Shown here piece by piece: positions 28,043 to 37,966 of a stretch of DNA of 64,000 nucleotides. The stretch covers positions 62,001 to 126,000 of the forward strand of contig NZ_JAEMHL010000005.1 in the NCBI RefSeq assembly GCF_016458305.1, written 5' to 3'. The stretch is from Geomonas anaerohicana (lineage in GTDB: Bacteria; Desulfobacterota; Desulfuromonadia; Geobacterales; Geobacteraceae). Position numbers and translations under genes: made by a program. Each line of letters opens with the position of its first letter. Within the stretch, counting starts at the first letter, position 1. The notes beneath the pieces are model-generated. The model made no database searches, was not told the DNA's origin, and worked only from the letters and a program-made list of their open reading frames with translations.

Positions 28043-29644
28043 GTGACGCAGCAATTCAAACCCAGGGAGGTCTACGTCGCCTCCTCGTACGCAGCGCCGG
28101 TCGGGCGCTACAACGGCCGCGAGCGCGAGGCCTTGAGCTTTTTGCAGATGGCCGAGAAAGCCGGCGAGGTCTTCGCCGGGAGCCGGATCCGCCGCTCCGA
28201 GGTAGGCGCCGTCGTGGTCGGGTGCCAGAATCCGGTGGCCTTCTCCGGGGTGGACAACACCGCGGCCAAGATCGCCGGTGTGCTGGGCATCTCGGGGGCC
28301 AAGTCGGTGCTGATCGACACGGCCTCCTCCTCCGGCGCCTCCGCCCTCGAATACGCCTACCTGCAGATCGCCTCCGGGCGCTGCAATCACGTGCTCGCCA
28401 TCGGCATCCAGAAGATGAGTGACGTCTCCACCGGCCAGGCGACCCGCATCGTCGCCGGGGTGATCGACAAGGAGGAGGCCGAGTTCGGGCTCTCCATGCC
28501 CGCCTGCGGCGCGCTGGTTGCGCGCTCGCTGATCGAGCGCCTCAAACTCTCGACCGAGGAGTGGACCGCCTTCTCGGCGCTCTTGACCCAGCGGGCGCAC
28601 CGCTTCGCTGCCAGGAACCCCGACGCCCACCTCAATTTCGAGATCCCGCTCGAGGAGTACTACCGCCAGATCGTCACCGGCAAGAACTACCGCTACTGGT
28701 GGCCGCTGCGCTACCACGACTTCTGCCCCATGTCCGACGGGGTGGCCGCCGTGCTCCTCTCCGCCACGCCGCACGAGGTGATCGTCTCCGGGGTGGGGAG
28801 CGCCACCGACATTCCCACCATCGCCGACCGCCCCTACTTCCACAGCTTCCCCGCCACGGTGCGCGCCGCCGCCGAGGCCTACGCCATGGCCGGGATCAGG
28901 AAGATCACCGACTTTGCCGGCCAGATCCACGTCAACATGCACGACCCCTTCAACGGCTTCGGCCCCATCAACATGGTGGACCTGGGCTTCGTGCCCCGGC
29001 GCCGCATCCTCGAGGCGCTTTTGAACGACGAGCTGACCGGCGAGTTCGGCAGCTTCCCCACCAACATCACCGGTGGGTTGAAGGGGCGCGGCCACCCGCT
29101 GGGCGCCACCGGCATGATCCAGATCGTAGAGAACCACCGCCTGATCACCGGCGGCAGGTTCCAGATGGGGCTGGCCCATTCCATCGGCGGCCCGATCAAC
29201 AACAACGTGGTGACCCTGCTGGAACGCACCAGCCATTACCGCCAGCGCTCCCGCCCCGAACTCTCCCCCTGGGGATTGCCACCGCTGGGGCACATGAAAC
29301 CCAAAAACCTGAGCGTCAACGAACTGTTGAACGGCGAGCCGGTGCAGGGGCGCTTCGTCGCCGCCACCACCCGCTTCGACTTCAAGACCGGCGACCCGGA
29401 AGGGATCATCCTGATCGTCTCCTGTCTGGCCCACGGCCAGCGCCACTCCTTCCTGTTCGGCGTCGGCGGCGAGCACTACGCCGAGATCGTGCAGCTGAAA
29501 TCCGGGGATCCGGTGAGCCTGGAGAAGAGCGGCGAAGAGATCCTGGTGAACCGCATCCCGGTCAGGAAGTTCTACCGGCGCACCATGGACGGCGTGCTGG
29601 AACTGGCCGGCAGCGGCTGGAAAAAGCTCACCGGCAACGGCTAG
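28043..29644 (+). CDS. Thiolase-like protein with Ser replacing the catalytic Cys, plus C-terminal OB-like domain
   Basis: 533 residues. Residues 1-400 have the thiolase fold of the SCP-x/acetyl-CoA acetyltransferase branch: VDNTAAKIAGVLGI, the nucleophile loop, GLKGRGHPLGATGM with the catalytic His, and a C-terminal GGPINNNVVTLLE. At the nucleophile position, where thiolases have CxxG, this protein reads ASSSGAS, giving Ser95. The last 110 residues (from VQGRFVAATTRFDFK) resemble a DUF35-type OB domain, which in archaeal-type thiolase complexes is a separate protein. GTG 28043 follows AGGAGGGAACC. It may be a non-thiolase acyltransferase or binding protein. Confidence 0.75.
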   Translation: MTQQFKPREVYVASSYAAPVGRYNGREREALSFLQMAEKAGEVFAGSRIRRSEVGAVVVGCQNPVAFSGVDNTAAKIAGVLGISGAKSVLIDTASSSGASALEYAYLQIASGRCNHVLAIGIQKMSDVSTGQATRIVAGVIDKEEAEFGLSMPACGALVARSLIERLKLSTEEWTAFSALLTQRAHRFAARNPDAHLNFEIPLEEYYRQIVTGKNYRYWWPLRYHDFCPMSDGVAAVLLSATPHEVIVSGVGSATDIPTIADRPYFHSFPATVRAAAEAYAMAGIRKITDFAGQIHVNMHDPFNGFGPINMVDLGFVPRRRILEALLNDELTGEFGSFPTNITGGLKGRGHPLGATGMIQIVENHRLITGGRFQMGLAHSIGGPINNNVVTLLERTSHYRQRSRPELSPWGLPPLGHMKPKNLSVNELLNGEPVQGRFVAATTRFDFKTGDPEGIILIVSCLAHGQRHSFLFGVGGEHYAEIVQLKSGDPVSLEKSGEEILVNRIPVRKFYRRTMDGVLELAGSGWKKLTGNG

Positions 29645-29654
29645 CTTGTTTGCC

Positions 29655-29682
29655 TTGACACCTTGTTCGGGATCGGTATAGT
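29655..29682 (+). promoter_or_regulatory. Near-consensus sigma-70 promoter
   Basis: TTGACA (29655-29660), 16-base spacer, TATAGT (29677-29682), 14 bases after the thiolase-like stop codon. It would drive the small membrane protein at 29738 and perhaps the flavin reductase gene. Confidence 0.7.
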
Positions 29683-29737
29683 AGCCAGCCGGTCCGGGCT
29701 CCCCGGGCAACCGCAAAAGGTAAGGAGCAACTGCAAC

Positions 29738-29899
29738 ATGACCCTGCTGTTCAAGATCCTGGGCGTCATCTTCGCCCTTTTCATCGTGCTGTTCGTTTTC
29801 ATCGTCATTGAGGAGTCCTTCCTGGGCGGGCGCCGCAGAAGGAAACTGGAGCGCAAGGCGCGGGCCGAGCAGGCCGCGCGGGATGAGGACGCAAAGTAG
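29738..29899 (+). CDS. Small single-helix membrane protein
   Basis: 53 residues. Residues 3-24 (LLFKILGVIFALFIVLFVFI) form one strongly hydrophobic helix. The rest is a highly charged cytoplasmic tail rich in Arg, Lys and Glu (RRRRKLERKARAEQAARDE). TAAGGAG lies ten bases before ATG, and a strong promoter lies 56 bases upstream. No family is recognised. It is followed by a partial GC palindrome (about 29911-29950). Confidence 0.65.
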   Translation: MTLLFKILGVIFALFIVLFVFIVIEESFLGGRRRRKLERKARAEQAARDEDAK

Positions 29900-29981
29900 T
29901 AGTCCCTGGTGTCCCCTCGCCTTCCGGGAAAGGGTACTCTGCTGGGGGGGATAGGTGACTAGTGGGGCTGTCGGAGGCGTT

Positions 29982-30593
29982 ATGGGTGACGCAGTGAAGG
30001 TGGTTGCCATCGTAGGGAGCTACCGCAAGGGGGGCATGGTCGACCAGGTGGTGGACGCGGTCCTTGCCGGGGCGACCGAGGCTGGTGCACGGGTCGAGAA
30101 GGTATACCTCCTCGATACTCACGTCGAGTTCTGCACCAACTGTCGGCTCTGCACCCAAACCCCGGGAGGCGCGCGCGGCATCTGCCCGGTCGCCGACGAG
30201 ATGGCACGGGTGCTCGATCTGGTGGAGGGGTGCCAGGCGCTGGTGCTCGCCTCGCCGACCAACTTCGGCTCGGTCACCGCGCTCACCAAGCGTTTCGTGG
30301 AACGGCTGGTCTGCTACGCCTACTGGCCCTGGGGCGTGCCCGCTCCCAAGGTGCGCAGCAATGAGAAACCGAGGCGGGCCGTGCTGGTGGCGGCAAGCGC
30401 GGCGCCGGGATTCCTGGCGCGGCTGTTCACGCCGGTCCTGAAGACGCTCAGGCAGAGCGCGGAACTGCTCGGGGCGAAGTGTGTGGGGACCTTGTTCGTG
30501 GGGCTGGCGGCGAAAGAAGAACGCCAGGATGCCGGGCGGCGGGTGCTGGAGAAGGCGCGCGTCATGGGGCAGAGGCTGGGGACGGGGCGCTAG
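29982..30593 (+). CDS. Flavodoxin-like NAD(P)H-dependent oxidoreductase / iron-sulfur flavoprotein type
   Basis: 203 residues. The N-terminal flavodoxin fold has the FMN phosphate loop VGSYRKGGMVDQVV and the ring-binding SPTNFGSVTALTKRFVER. A cysteine-rich insert (CTNCRLCTQTPGGARGIC) has the compact spacing seen in iron-sulfur flavoproteins of anaerobes. Such enzymes reduce quinones, flavins or small oxidants. Start ATG 29982 follows CGGAGG; a GTG nine codons upstream is less likely. Confidence 0.82.
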   Translation: MGDAVKVVAIVGSYRKGGMVDQVVDAVLAGATEAGARVEKVYLLDTHVEFCTNCRLCTQTPGGARGICPVADEMARVLDLVEGCQALVLASPTNFGSVTALTKRFVERLVCYAYWPWGVPAPKVRSNEKPRRAVLVAASAAPGFLARLFTPVLKTLRQSAELLGAKCVGTLFVGLAAKEERQDAGRRVLEKARVMGQRLGTGR

Positions 30594-31101
30594 CTTGTCG
30601 GGGTGCGGCGCTGCTTAGCTCTGGCAGCTGCTAACGGGGTGCCGCCATGGTGAAACCGTCCTCGCGCCCCCAGAGGCGGCGCGGGCGCCTGGTCTGCATA
30701 CGAGGGGCGGCGTCGGCGCGTCCCCGGGTCAGTAGCTGCGGCAGGGCGGCTGCTGCATCAAGGAGGGCCACCGGGGCCGGATTATGTGCTGCGTTGACTA
30801 TCATCGATGCTGCCACTGTTTCCCGCGTCATGTCTTCCTCCTGCTGCGACCTTCGAACCTCGGAGCAAGCAAGAGGCGTTCCTTGTTGGTAACACCCTGA
30901 TATTGTTCAATCCCGCTCGACGCCAGCGGCTTTTTTGACCGTCGTAAATTTGACTTTGGCCCTGCGGCGACGGAATTTTGACTCGCGGCGGCGCCGGCCG
31001 GTGCGCCGAGAGCGGCCCCTCCCTCATGAGTATGTCGTTGATTTTTCCCTAATACCTTTAGTATAGTGACCCGGATAGCCCTGAAGCCAAAGGAAGGACA
31101 T
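30594..31101. other. Intergenic region with TTTGAC triplet and no clear gene
   Basis: About 500 bases between the flavin reductase and def. Three TTTGAC units (30934-30939, 30949-30954, 30977-30982) lie within 50 bases, flanked by GTCG/GGCGACGG, reminiscent of the internal repeats at insertion-sequence ends, but no transposase is present. The only coding candidate is the low-confidence minus ORF at 30631-30831. CCTTTAGTATAGTGACCC (about 31056-31073) offers a TATAGT as a possible -10 for def. Confidence 0.4.
30631..30831 (-). CDS. Possible small ORF, unknown
   Basis: 66 codons on the minus strand starting MTRETVAASMIVNAAHNPAP. A strong CAGGAGGA site lies six bases before the ATG, which is the main argument for it. 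The C-terminal half is Arg/Ala-rich and could be chance in GC-rich DNA. No family is recognised and no neighbours suggest a role. Confidence 0.3.
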   Translation of the reverse strand: MTRETVAASMIVNAAHNPAPVALLDAAAALPQLLTRGRADAAPRMQTRRPRRLWGREDGFTMAAPR

Positions 31102-31616
31102 ATGGTACGAAAGATATTGACCTATCCGGACCCGGAGCTGAAGAAGCGCTCCCTGCCGGTTACCGTGATCACTGACAAGACCCGCGAACTGGTGCGGGAT
31201 ATGGCCGAGACCATGTACGACGCCCCCGGCGTCGGCCTCGCTGCTCCGCAGATCGGGGTGCACCAGCGCGTCGTGGTGATCGACGTCTCGGGCAAGGATG
31301 AGAACCCCGAACTGATCGTAGCCATCAACCCCGAGATCGTCCACGCCGAAGGCGAGGCCTACGAGGAAGAGGGATGCCTGTCGGTGCCCAAGTTCTCGGC
31401 CAACGTGCGTCGCCACGCCCGCGTGGTGGTGAAGATGCTCAACCTCGACGGCGAGGAGGTGGTGATCCGCGCCGATGACCTCTTGGCCATCGCGTTCCAG
31501 CACGAGATCGACCACCTTGACGGCGTCCTCTTCATAGACCACCTCTCCCCGCTCAAGAAGGGGATCTTCCGCAAGCGCTACCAGCGCGCCCAGGAAGAGG
31601 CAAAGGAGCAGCTTCG

Positions 31617-31620
<4 letters not shown>
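31102..31620 (+). CDS. def: Peptide deformylase
   Basis: 172 residues. The three metal-site motifs are present: GVGLAAPQIG, EGCLSVP (Cys ligand) and QHEIDHLDG (two His ligands and the catalytic Glu). It removes the formyl group from nascent N-formyl-methionine. Start ATG 31102 (MVRKILTYPD) follows AAAGGAAGGAC. The stop overlaps the fmt start (ATGA), so the formylation and deformylation enzymes are translationally coupled, as in many bacteria. Confidence 0.97.
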
Positions 31621-32562
<942 letters not shown>

Positions 32563-32573
<11 letters not shown>

Positions 32574-33333
32574 GGGCGCGTACCAGAAGCCGCCCCAGAA
32601 GCGGCTCTTCGTGGCCCTGATGGGGGTGACCTGCCTCCTGGTGGTGGGACTCATCTACCTGGGGTGGTATATCCCGACCATGGGGCTGGCCAACATTCAT
32701 CCGGACCTGCCGCGCGTGGTGGGGATGGTGTTTGCCGTCCTATCCGGCATCGCGGTACTCGGCACCGCCCTGCTGGTGCTCACCACCGCGCTGGGCAAGG
32801 ACATCCTCGGCACCAAGTTCATGCGCGGGGTGGTGATCAAGTTCCTGCTCCCGCTCATCGAGCAGATCGGCAAGCTGTGCGGCATCTCCAAGGACACCAT
32901 CCGCCAGTCCTTCGTTGCCATGAACAACTCCCTGGTGGTTTCGCAGCGCCTGAAGATCAAGGCGGACCGGATCCTGATCCTGCTCCCTCACTGCCTGCAG
33001 CTCGCCGAGTGCGAGATCAAGGTCACCGGCGAGATCGACAAGTGCCTGCGCTGCGGCCGCTGCGACATCATGGGGTTGGCCGACCTGGCCCGCAAGTACA
33101 GCGTCGACATCTCGGTGGCGACCGGCGGCACCCTGGCGCGCAAGGTCATCATCGAGAAGCGCCCCAAGCTGGTCCTGGCCGTTGCCTGCGAGCGCGACCT
33201 CACCTCCGGCATCAAGGACTGCTACCCCCTCCCGGTGATCGGGGTGCTCAACGACCGCCCCTTCGGCCCCTGCTTCAACACCCGCGTCGACGTCGACAAG
33301 ATCGACGCCGCGCTCCGCTCGGTGCTGGCCTAG
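32563..33333 (+). CDS. DUF116 family membrane protein
   Basis: 256 residues. Two membrane helices (about 15-40 and 52-76) precede a cytoplasmic DUF116 domain with conserved cysteines: LLPHCLQLAEC, KCLRCGRCDIMGL, VACERDL, a Cys in KDCYPL and FGPCFNT. The spacing suggests metal or Fe-S binding. DUF116 genes commonly follow def-fmt in deltaproteobacteria, and a role beside translation initiation has been suspected but not shown. The TTG start overlaps the end of fmt by 11 bases, with AAGGA upstream. Confidence 0.85.
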
Positions 33334-33376
33334 CGCCGCGCCGGGCGGCCACCCGCGCCCAGCCGCAGAGTCCGCC

Positions 33377-34306
33377 ATGCGTCTTCTCTACTTCCTGCTT
33401 TTCATCCTTTCGCTGATTGCCGCCGCGCCCCGCGCAGCCCACGCCCGGCAGATCACCGAGTACCGCCCCCTGCGCGATCCGGTCGCGGACCGCTCCGGAC
33501 GGCCGCTCTGGGCCGTCAGGAGTTTTAAGGAGGATGGGGCGCCGCATCGGTTGGTGGTGGACGCAGCCACTCTGCAGGGCTTCGACCTGCCGGCGTCGGA
33601 CCTGGTGCCCCGGGCCGAAGGCGAGGCCGGCTTCTGGACCACCCGCCTGGGGCGCGCCGTGAAACGCTACACCGCCCCGCCGTACCGGCTGCAAAACGGC
33701 GGCGCCACCCGCGCCGAAACCGCCACCGACGGCTTCTTTCTCACTGTCGACCTCTGCCCCTCGAAGCGCCGCTTCGAGCGCGAGCTGTTCGAGACCGCCG
33801 AGGCGCTCTCCCCGGGGAAGGCGGTCCCCGTGGCGGTCATGGTGACGGGCCTCTGGCTGGAGAGCCACCCGGAGGAGGTCGCCTACCTGAAAGGGGAGGT
33901 GGCGGCGGGGAGGCTGGCGGTCACCTGGGTGAACCACTCCTGGCACCATCACTATGACCCGAAAGCACCCTTGGCCGACAACTTCCTGCTCGCACCGGGG
34001 ACCGACCTGCGCGCCGAGGTGCTGCAACAGGAGCAGGAGCTCCTTGCGCGCGGCCTCGTCCCTTCACCGTTCTTCCGTTTTCCCGGGCTCGTCTCCGGCG
34101 CTGCCGCCATGAAGCTTTTGGCCGAACTTTCCCTGGTCCCGATCGGCGCCGACGCTTGGCTCGCCAAGGGAGAACAGCCCAAGCGCGGCAGCTTCATTCT
34201 GGTGCACGGCAACGGCAACGAGCCCAAGGGGATCAAGCTGGCGCTGCCGCTTTTAAAGGGGACGGAGGTGCGTCTGCTGCCGCTTTCGGCAGCCTTCGGC
34301 GACTGA
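33377..34306 (+). CDS. Exported polysaccharide-deacetylase-like protein
   Basis: 309 residues with a signal peptide (MRLLYFLLFILSLIAAAPRA). The NodB-type carbohydrate esterase fold is suggested by TVDLCPS (the first Asp motif, with only one Asp), NHSWHHHYDP (the H-x3-H metal site), FFRFPG and the late ILVHGNGNE. The missing second Asp of the usual pair could alter activity. It would act on cell-wall or exported polysaccharide. It stands 43 bases after the DUF116 gene and 100 bases before an NlpC/P60 gene, so two periplasmic wall-type enzymes sit together. Confidence 0.8.
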   Translation: MRLLYFLLFILSLIAAAPRAAHARQITEYRPLRDPVADRSGRPLWAVRSFKEDGAPHRLVVDAATLQGFDLPASDLVPRAEGEAGFWTTRLGRAVKRYTAPPYRLQNGGATRAETATDGFFLTVDLCPSKRRFERELFETAEALSPGKAVPVAVMVTGLWLESHPEEVAYLKGEVAAGRLAVTWVNHSWHHHYDPKAPLADNFLLAPGTDLRAEVLQQEQELLARGLVPSPFFRFPGLVSGAAAMKLLAELSLVPIGADAWLAKGEQPKRGSFILVHGNGNEPKGIKLALPLLKGTEVRLLPLSAAFGD

Positions 34307-34406
34307 TCGTACCGTCCCGCGCCACAACCCGCGGCCCCTTGCCGCACTTCCGCCGGCGATTGCCCGCCTTGCAGCCGCTCCCGCCGGTCCTGTCACGAGG
34401 TAGGTC

Positions 34407-35273
34407 ATGAAGACTCTTCTCCTTGCCGTCATAGCCCTTAGCCTGGCCGTCATCCCCCTCTCCAGCCGTACCGCCTCCGGCGCCTCCGTCAAGAAGGTCG
34501 TCGCCGTCTCCTACGCCCCGATCCTCAATACCCCCGATTTCGCCGGCAGCTTCAGCGGTAAGGTGCCCCTCGACCCCTGCCGCGGCGTGCGCCCCATCGA
34601 GTTCATCGCCATGCCGGGGACCCTGTTCTGCGTGGAGAACGAACAGGTGCAAAACGGCGTCAAGGTGCTGCGGGTGACCAGCAACGATTACCCCTATCCA
34701 TCCAAAACGGGGTTGTTCGTCGATGCCCGTTTTGTAGAGGCGGCCGGCCCGGCGGCCCAGGAACGGCATGCGCACCTGCCGGAGCTGGCGGAGATCCAGA
34801 AACGGCTTTTGGCGGCGCTGGGCAAGCCGTATGTCTGGGGCGGCAACGTGAAGGACGGCGTTCCCCTTTTGCGCAAGTACTACCCGCAGGGCGACCCGCT
34901 GGTTGGCGTGGACTGCTCGGGGCTCCTCTACCAGGCGACCGACGGCTTCACCCCCAGGAACACCTCGACCCTGATCGGTTACGGGGAGGCGGTCCCGGTG
35001 GCGGGGCTTTCCGCAGAGGCGATCGCGGGGAAGCTGAAGCCTTTGGACCTCCTGGTCTGGAACGGACACGTGATGGTAGTGCTGGATAACGACTCTGTCA
35101 TCGAAAGCAGGATGGGGTGCGGCGGGAAGCCCAGCGGCGTGATGATTACGCCGAGGCTCGAGCTGGTCAGGCAGATCATGAAAACGAGAAAGCCCGCGGA
35201 CAGCTTCCCGAAAGGGAGCGCCGGGGCCAGGAGTTTCGTGGTACGGAGATGGTTCCCCGCTGCCGGGAGGTAA
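34407..35273 (+). CDS. Exported NlpC/P60 family cysteine peptidase
   Basis: 288 residues. A signal peptide (MKTLLLAVIALSLAVIPLSS) is followed by a region resembling SH3b domains (about 30-115), then the NlpC/P60 catalytic domain: GKPYVWGG, the nucleophile Cys in GVDCSGLLYQ and the His in WNGHVMVVLDN. These enzymes cleave D-gamma-glutamyl-diamino acid bonds in peptidoglycan peptides. CGAGGTAGGTC precedes the ATG. It pairs with the polysaccharide deacetylase-like gene upstream. Confidence 0.87.
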   Translation: MKTLLLAVIALSLAVIPLSSRTASGASVKKVVAVSYAPILNTPDFAGSFSGKVPLDPCRGVRPIEFIAMPGTLFCVENEQVQNGVKVLRVTSNDYPYPSKTGLFVDARFVEAAGPAAQERHAHLPELAEIQKRLLAALGKPYVWGGNVKDGVPLLRKYYPQGDPLVGVDCSGLLYQATDGFTPRNTSTLIGYGEAVPVAGLSAEAIAGKLKPLDLLVWNGHVMVVLDNDSVIESRMGCGGKPSGVMITPRLELVRQIMKTRKPADSFPKGSAGARSFVVRRWFPAAGR

Positions 35274-35280
35274 GGGCGCT

Positions 35281-36318
35281 CTAGGCCAGGGCGCGCACCA
35301 GAGTGAGGTTGGCGCGCTTGCCGTCCGCTTCGCCGGGCGCTACCTTGCCGAGGACCTCTTCTGAAGAGGGGAGGGGGCCTGCGGGAACGACCTGCAGGAA
35401 GACCTCGATGATATCGGGGTCGAGCGCTGCGCCGCTCATTGAGCGGACCATCTCCCGGGCCTCGCTCTCGAGGAACCTGCCGCGATAGGAGCGGTCAGTG
35501 GTGAGCGCGTCGTAGATGTCGGCCACCGCGACGATGCGCGCTTCCAGCGGGATCGCTTCACCCTTTAACCCCAGGGGGTAGCCGGTCCCGTCGTATTTCT
35601 CATGATGATGGCGGATGATGTTCTTGGCGACCTCGGAAAGCCTCGCCTTCTCCGCCAGGTCCGCGCCCCAGTCGGTGTGCAGCTTCATGGTCTTGAACTC
35701 GTCCTCGTTGAGACGGCCGCTGCCGTTGAGGATCACCTCGGAGATGCCGATTTTGCCGCAGTCGTGCAGCCAGCTGCCGTACTTGATCTCGCGCAGGGTC
35801 TCCTTGGGCAGTCCCATCGCCTCGGCTATGAGCAGGGCGTAGACCGCCACCCGGTCGCAGTGCCCCTTGGTGTTAGGGTCCTTGAGCTCGATGGTCTGGG
35901 CCAGGGAACGCAGCACCGCCTCGTCCTCCCGCCTCATGTCCTGCACGGTCCGGTAACGCCTCAGCCCCTCCTGCACCACGTCCAGGATTTCCTGCTGTTT
36001 CCACGGCTTCAACAGGTAGCGGAAAACCTCCGAATTATTGATGGCGGCAAGCGCCGTGGCGAGGTCGACGTAGGCGGAGATGAGCACCTTGATGGTGTCC
36101 GGTGAGAGCTGGCGCAGCTCGGAGAGAAAGTCGAGCCCGGACATCCCGGGCATCCGGTTATCGGAGACCACCACGGCTATCTCGTGGTGTCGGAACAGCT
36201 CCAGCGCTTCGGCCGCGTTGGTGGCGGTGAGCAGCTCGATCCCCTGCGACCGGAACAGGTCGACGGAGGCTTGCAAGATCAGCTTGTTGTCATCCACGAA
36301 AAGCACTTCAGCCGCCAT
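35281..36318 (-). CDS. Response regulator with HD-GYP phosphodiesterase domain
   Basis: 345 residues. The receiver domain (1-120) has Asp10 and phospho-acceptor Asp53 (VSDNRMPGMSG). The HD-GYP domain (about 135-320) carries HD in SWLHDCGKIG and the GYP motif in KYDGTGYPLGL with flanking IRHHHE metal ligands. It hydrolyses cyclic-di-GMP, controlled by phosphorylation. No sensor kinase is adjacent. Its stop is only eight bases from the convergent NlpC/P60 stop. Confidence 0.93.
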   Translation of the reverse strand: MAAEVLFVDDNKLILQASVDLFRSQGIELLTATNAAEALELFRHHEIAVVVSDNRMPGMSGLDFLSELRQLSPDTIKVLISAYVDLATALAAINNSEVFRYLLKPWKQQEILDVVQEGLRRYRTVQDMRREDEAVLRSLAQTIELKDPNTKGHCDRVAVYALLIAEAMGLPKETLREIKYGSWLHDCGKIGISEVILNGSGRLNEDEFKTMKLHTDWGADLAEKARLSEVAKNIIRHHHEKYDGTGYPLGLKGEAIPLEARIVAVADIYDALTTDRSYRGRFLESEAREMVRSMSGAALDPDIIEVFLQVVPAGPLPSSEEVLGKVAPGEADGKRANLTLVRALA

Positions 36319-36478
36319 CGAATTTCCCCTCGCTCATAACTCATTGCACAAAAGCAGCAAACGGCAGATCGTGCCGTCCAAGGCCCCGTCTCGGAAGCGG
36401 TTGTATGGTATTCCTTCATGAATTAGTTGTCAATTCTAATGTTGGGGTAAGGGCGCGACCGGTAGTGGTTACGGCAGA

Positions 36479-36532
36479 AGGACAGGCACCTGTAAGGCCG
36501 AAGGGGACAGGCACCTGGCGGATCCAGTCCCT
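36479..36532. repeat. Family B palindrome, tandem one-and-a-half copies
   Basis: A half copy (GGACAGGCACCTGT, 36479-36492) precedes a full diverged copy (GGGGACAGGCACC..GGATCCAGTCCC, 36503-36532), just beyond the stop of the MerA-like gene. Confidence 0.65.
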
Positions 36533-36539
36533 CTCTTGT

Positions 36540-37946
36540 TTATTCCGCGCAGCAGGAGAGCTGGGTGAGGTCGCGGTTGAAGGCCTGGGCGCAAAGGCGC
36601 AGTCCCTCGCCCATGGAGGGGTAGACGTGGAGGGTGTCGGCGAGTTCGGCGACGGTCATGCGGCAGCGGATGGCGAGCGCCGCTTCGTTGATGATGTCGG
36701 CGCCGCGGTGCAGGCAGAGATGGACACCGAGGATGCGGTCGGTGGCGCGGTCCGCGACGATCTTCACCGCGCCGTCCAGCGCGCCGGTGACGTGGGCCTT
36801 GGGGATGGCGGAGGCGGGTATGGTCTGGCTCTCCACGTCGAAGCCCGCCAGCCGCGCCGCTTCCTCGCCGTAGCCCACCATGGCTACTTCGGGGTCGGTG
36901 AAGATGGCCATGGGGAGGGACTGGTAGTCGAGTTTGCAGTGGCACCCGGTCTCCAGCATGTTGTCCACTGCGGCTATCCCCTCGCGCGCCCCTACCGTGG
37001 CGATCTGCATGCCGCCGGTCACGTCGCCGGCCGCCCAGATGCCGGGGGCGGAGGTGCGCATCTCGCCGTCCACCTTGATGAAGCCGCGCGGGTCCAGTTC
37101 CACCCCGGCCCGCTCCAGCCCGATACCTTCGGTGGCGGGGGCGGTCCCCACCGCCAACAGGAGCTGCTGCGAGAAGAACTGGTGCGGCTCGCCGTCGATG
37201 AGCGCCTCGACGCGGATCCCGCCCCCCTCACGCGTCACCGAGCACACGGCCGCGCCCACAACCACCCTTATCCCCTCTGCCTCCAATACACGCTGCAGCG
37301 CCAGCGCCGGCTCCGGTTCCACAGCCGGCAGCACGCGGGGCCCGTTCTCCAGGATGGTGACCGGGACCCCGAGCCGGTGGAACATCTGTCCCAGCTCCAG
37401 CGCGATGACGCCGCCGCCGATCACGATGAGCGACTCCGGCAGGGTCTTCAGCAGGAGCGCGCTCTTGCTGGTCAGGTACGGGGTGTGCTCCAGCCCGGGG
37501 ATCTTGGGGGCGCGGGGGTGGCCGCCGGTGGCGATCAGGATGCGGTCGCTCTCGATGACCCGGTCCTCCACCTGCACCTGGTTGGGCCCGATGAAGACCG
37601 CCTTCCCCTTGATGAGGGACAGTTCCGGGAGTTGCGCCAGCACGTCCAGGTACTTCTTCTGTCTCAGTTCCTGCACCACCGCGAACTTATGACCGTCCAG
37701 GGTGGGGTAGTCGACGCCGTCGCGCCTGACGCCCAGCCCCAGCCGCTCGCCCAGCTCGGCCTCGTGCCGGAACAGGGCGCAGTGGATCAGGGTCTTGGAC
37801 GGGATGCAGCCCCAGTTGATGCAGGTCCCGCCCAGGACGCTGCGCTCGATCATGATGGAACGCGCACCCCGCTCCTTGGCCCTGAGCGCCGCGGCAAAGG
37901 CGGTGGAACCCGATCCTAATATGACGATCTCCCCGGTCGTACTCAT
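36540..37946 (-). CDS. Mercuric-reductase-like FAD/NAD(P) disulfide oxidoreductase
   Basis: 468 residues. FAD site VILGSGSTAFAAAL, redox-active disulfide GGTCINWGCIPSK, NAD(P) site VIGGGVIALELG, second FAD site GIWAAGDVTGG. The C-terminus ends LTQLSCCAE with vicinal cysteines, the metal-delivery pair of MerA. No N-terminal HMA domain and no mer transport genes are present, so true Hg(II) reduction is plausible but not certain; related proteins act on other thiol-bound metals. ATG 37946 has AAGGGG upstream; a GTG three codons earlier lacks spacing. A 9-base dyad (37967-37995) lies 21 bases upstream. Confidence 0.85.
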   Translation of the reverse strand: MSTTGEIVILGSGSTAFAAALRAKERGARSIMIERSVLGGTCINWGCIPSKTLIHCALFRHEAELGERLGLGVRRDGVDYPTLDGHKFAVVQELRQKKYLDVLAQLPELSLIKGKAVFIGPNQVQVEDRVIESDRILIATGGHPRAPKIPGLEHTPYLTSKSALLLKTLPESLIVIGGGVIALELGQMFHRLGVPVTILENGPRVLPAVEPEPALALQRVLEAEGIRVVVGAAVCSVTREGGGIRVEALIDGEPHQFFSQQLLLAVGTAPATEGIGLERAGVELDPRGFIKVDGEMRTSAPGIWAAGDVTGGMQIATVGAREGIAAVDNMLETGCHCKLDYQSLPMAIFTDPEVAMVGYGEEAARLAGFDVESQTIPASAIPKAHVTGALDGAVKIVADRATDRILGVHLCLHRGADIINEAALAIRCRMTVAELADTLHVYPSMGEGLRLCAQAFNRDLTQLSCCAE

Positions 37947-37966
37947 GTGAGTCACCCCTTCGCTAA

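Noticed and set aside
27925..28059. 45-codon upstream extension of the VOC protein
   Set aside because: It runs antisense into the thiolase-like gene start and lacks the family N-terminus, while ATG 27924 has a good ribosome site.
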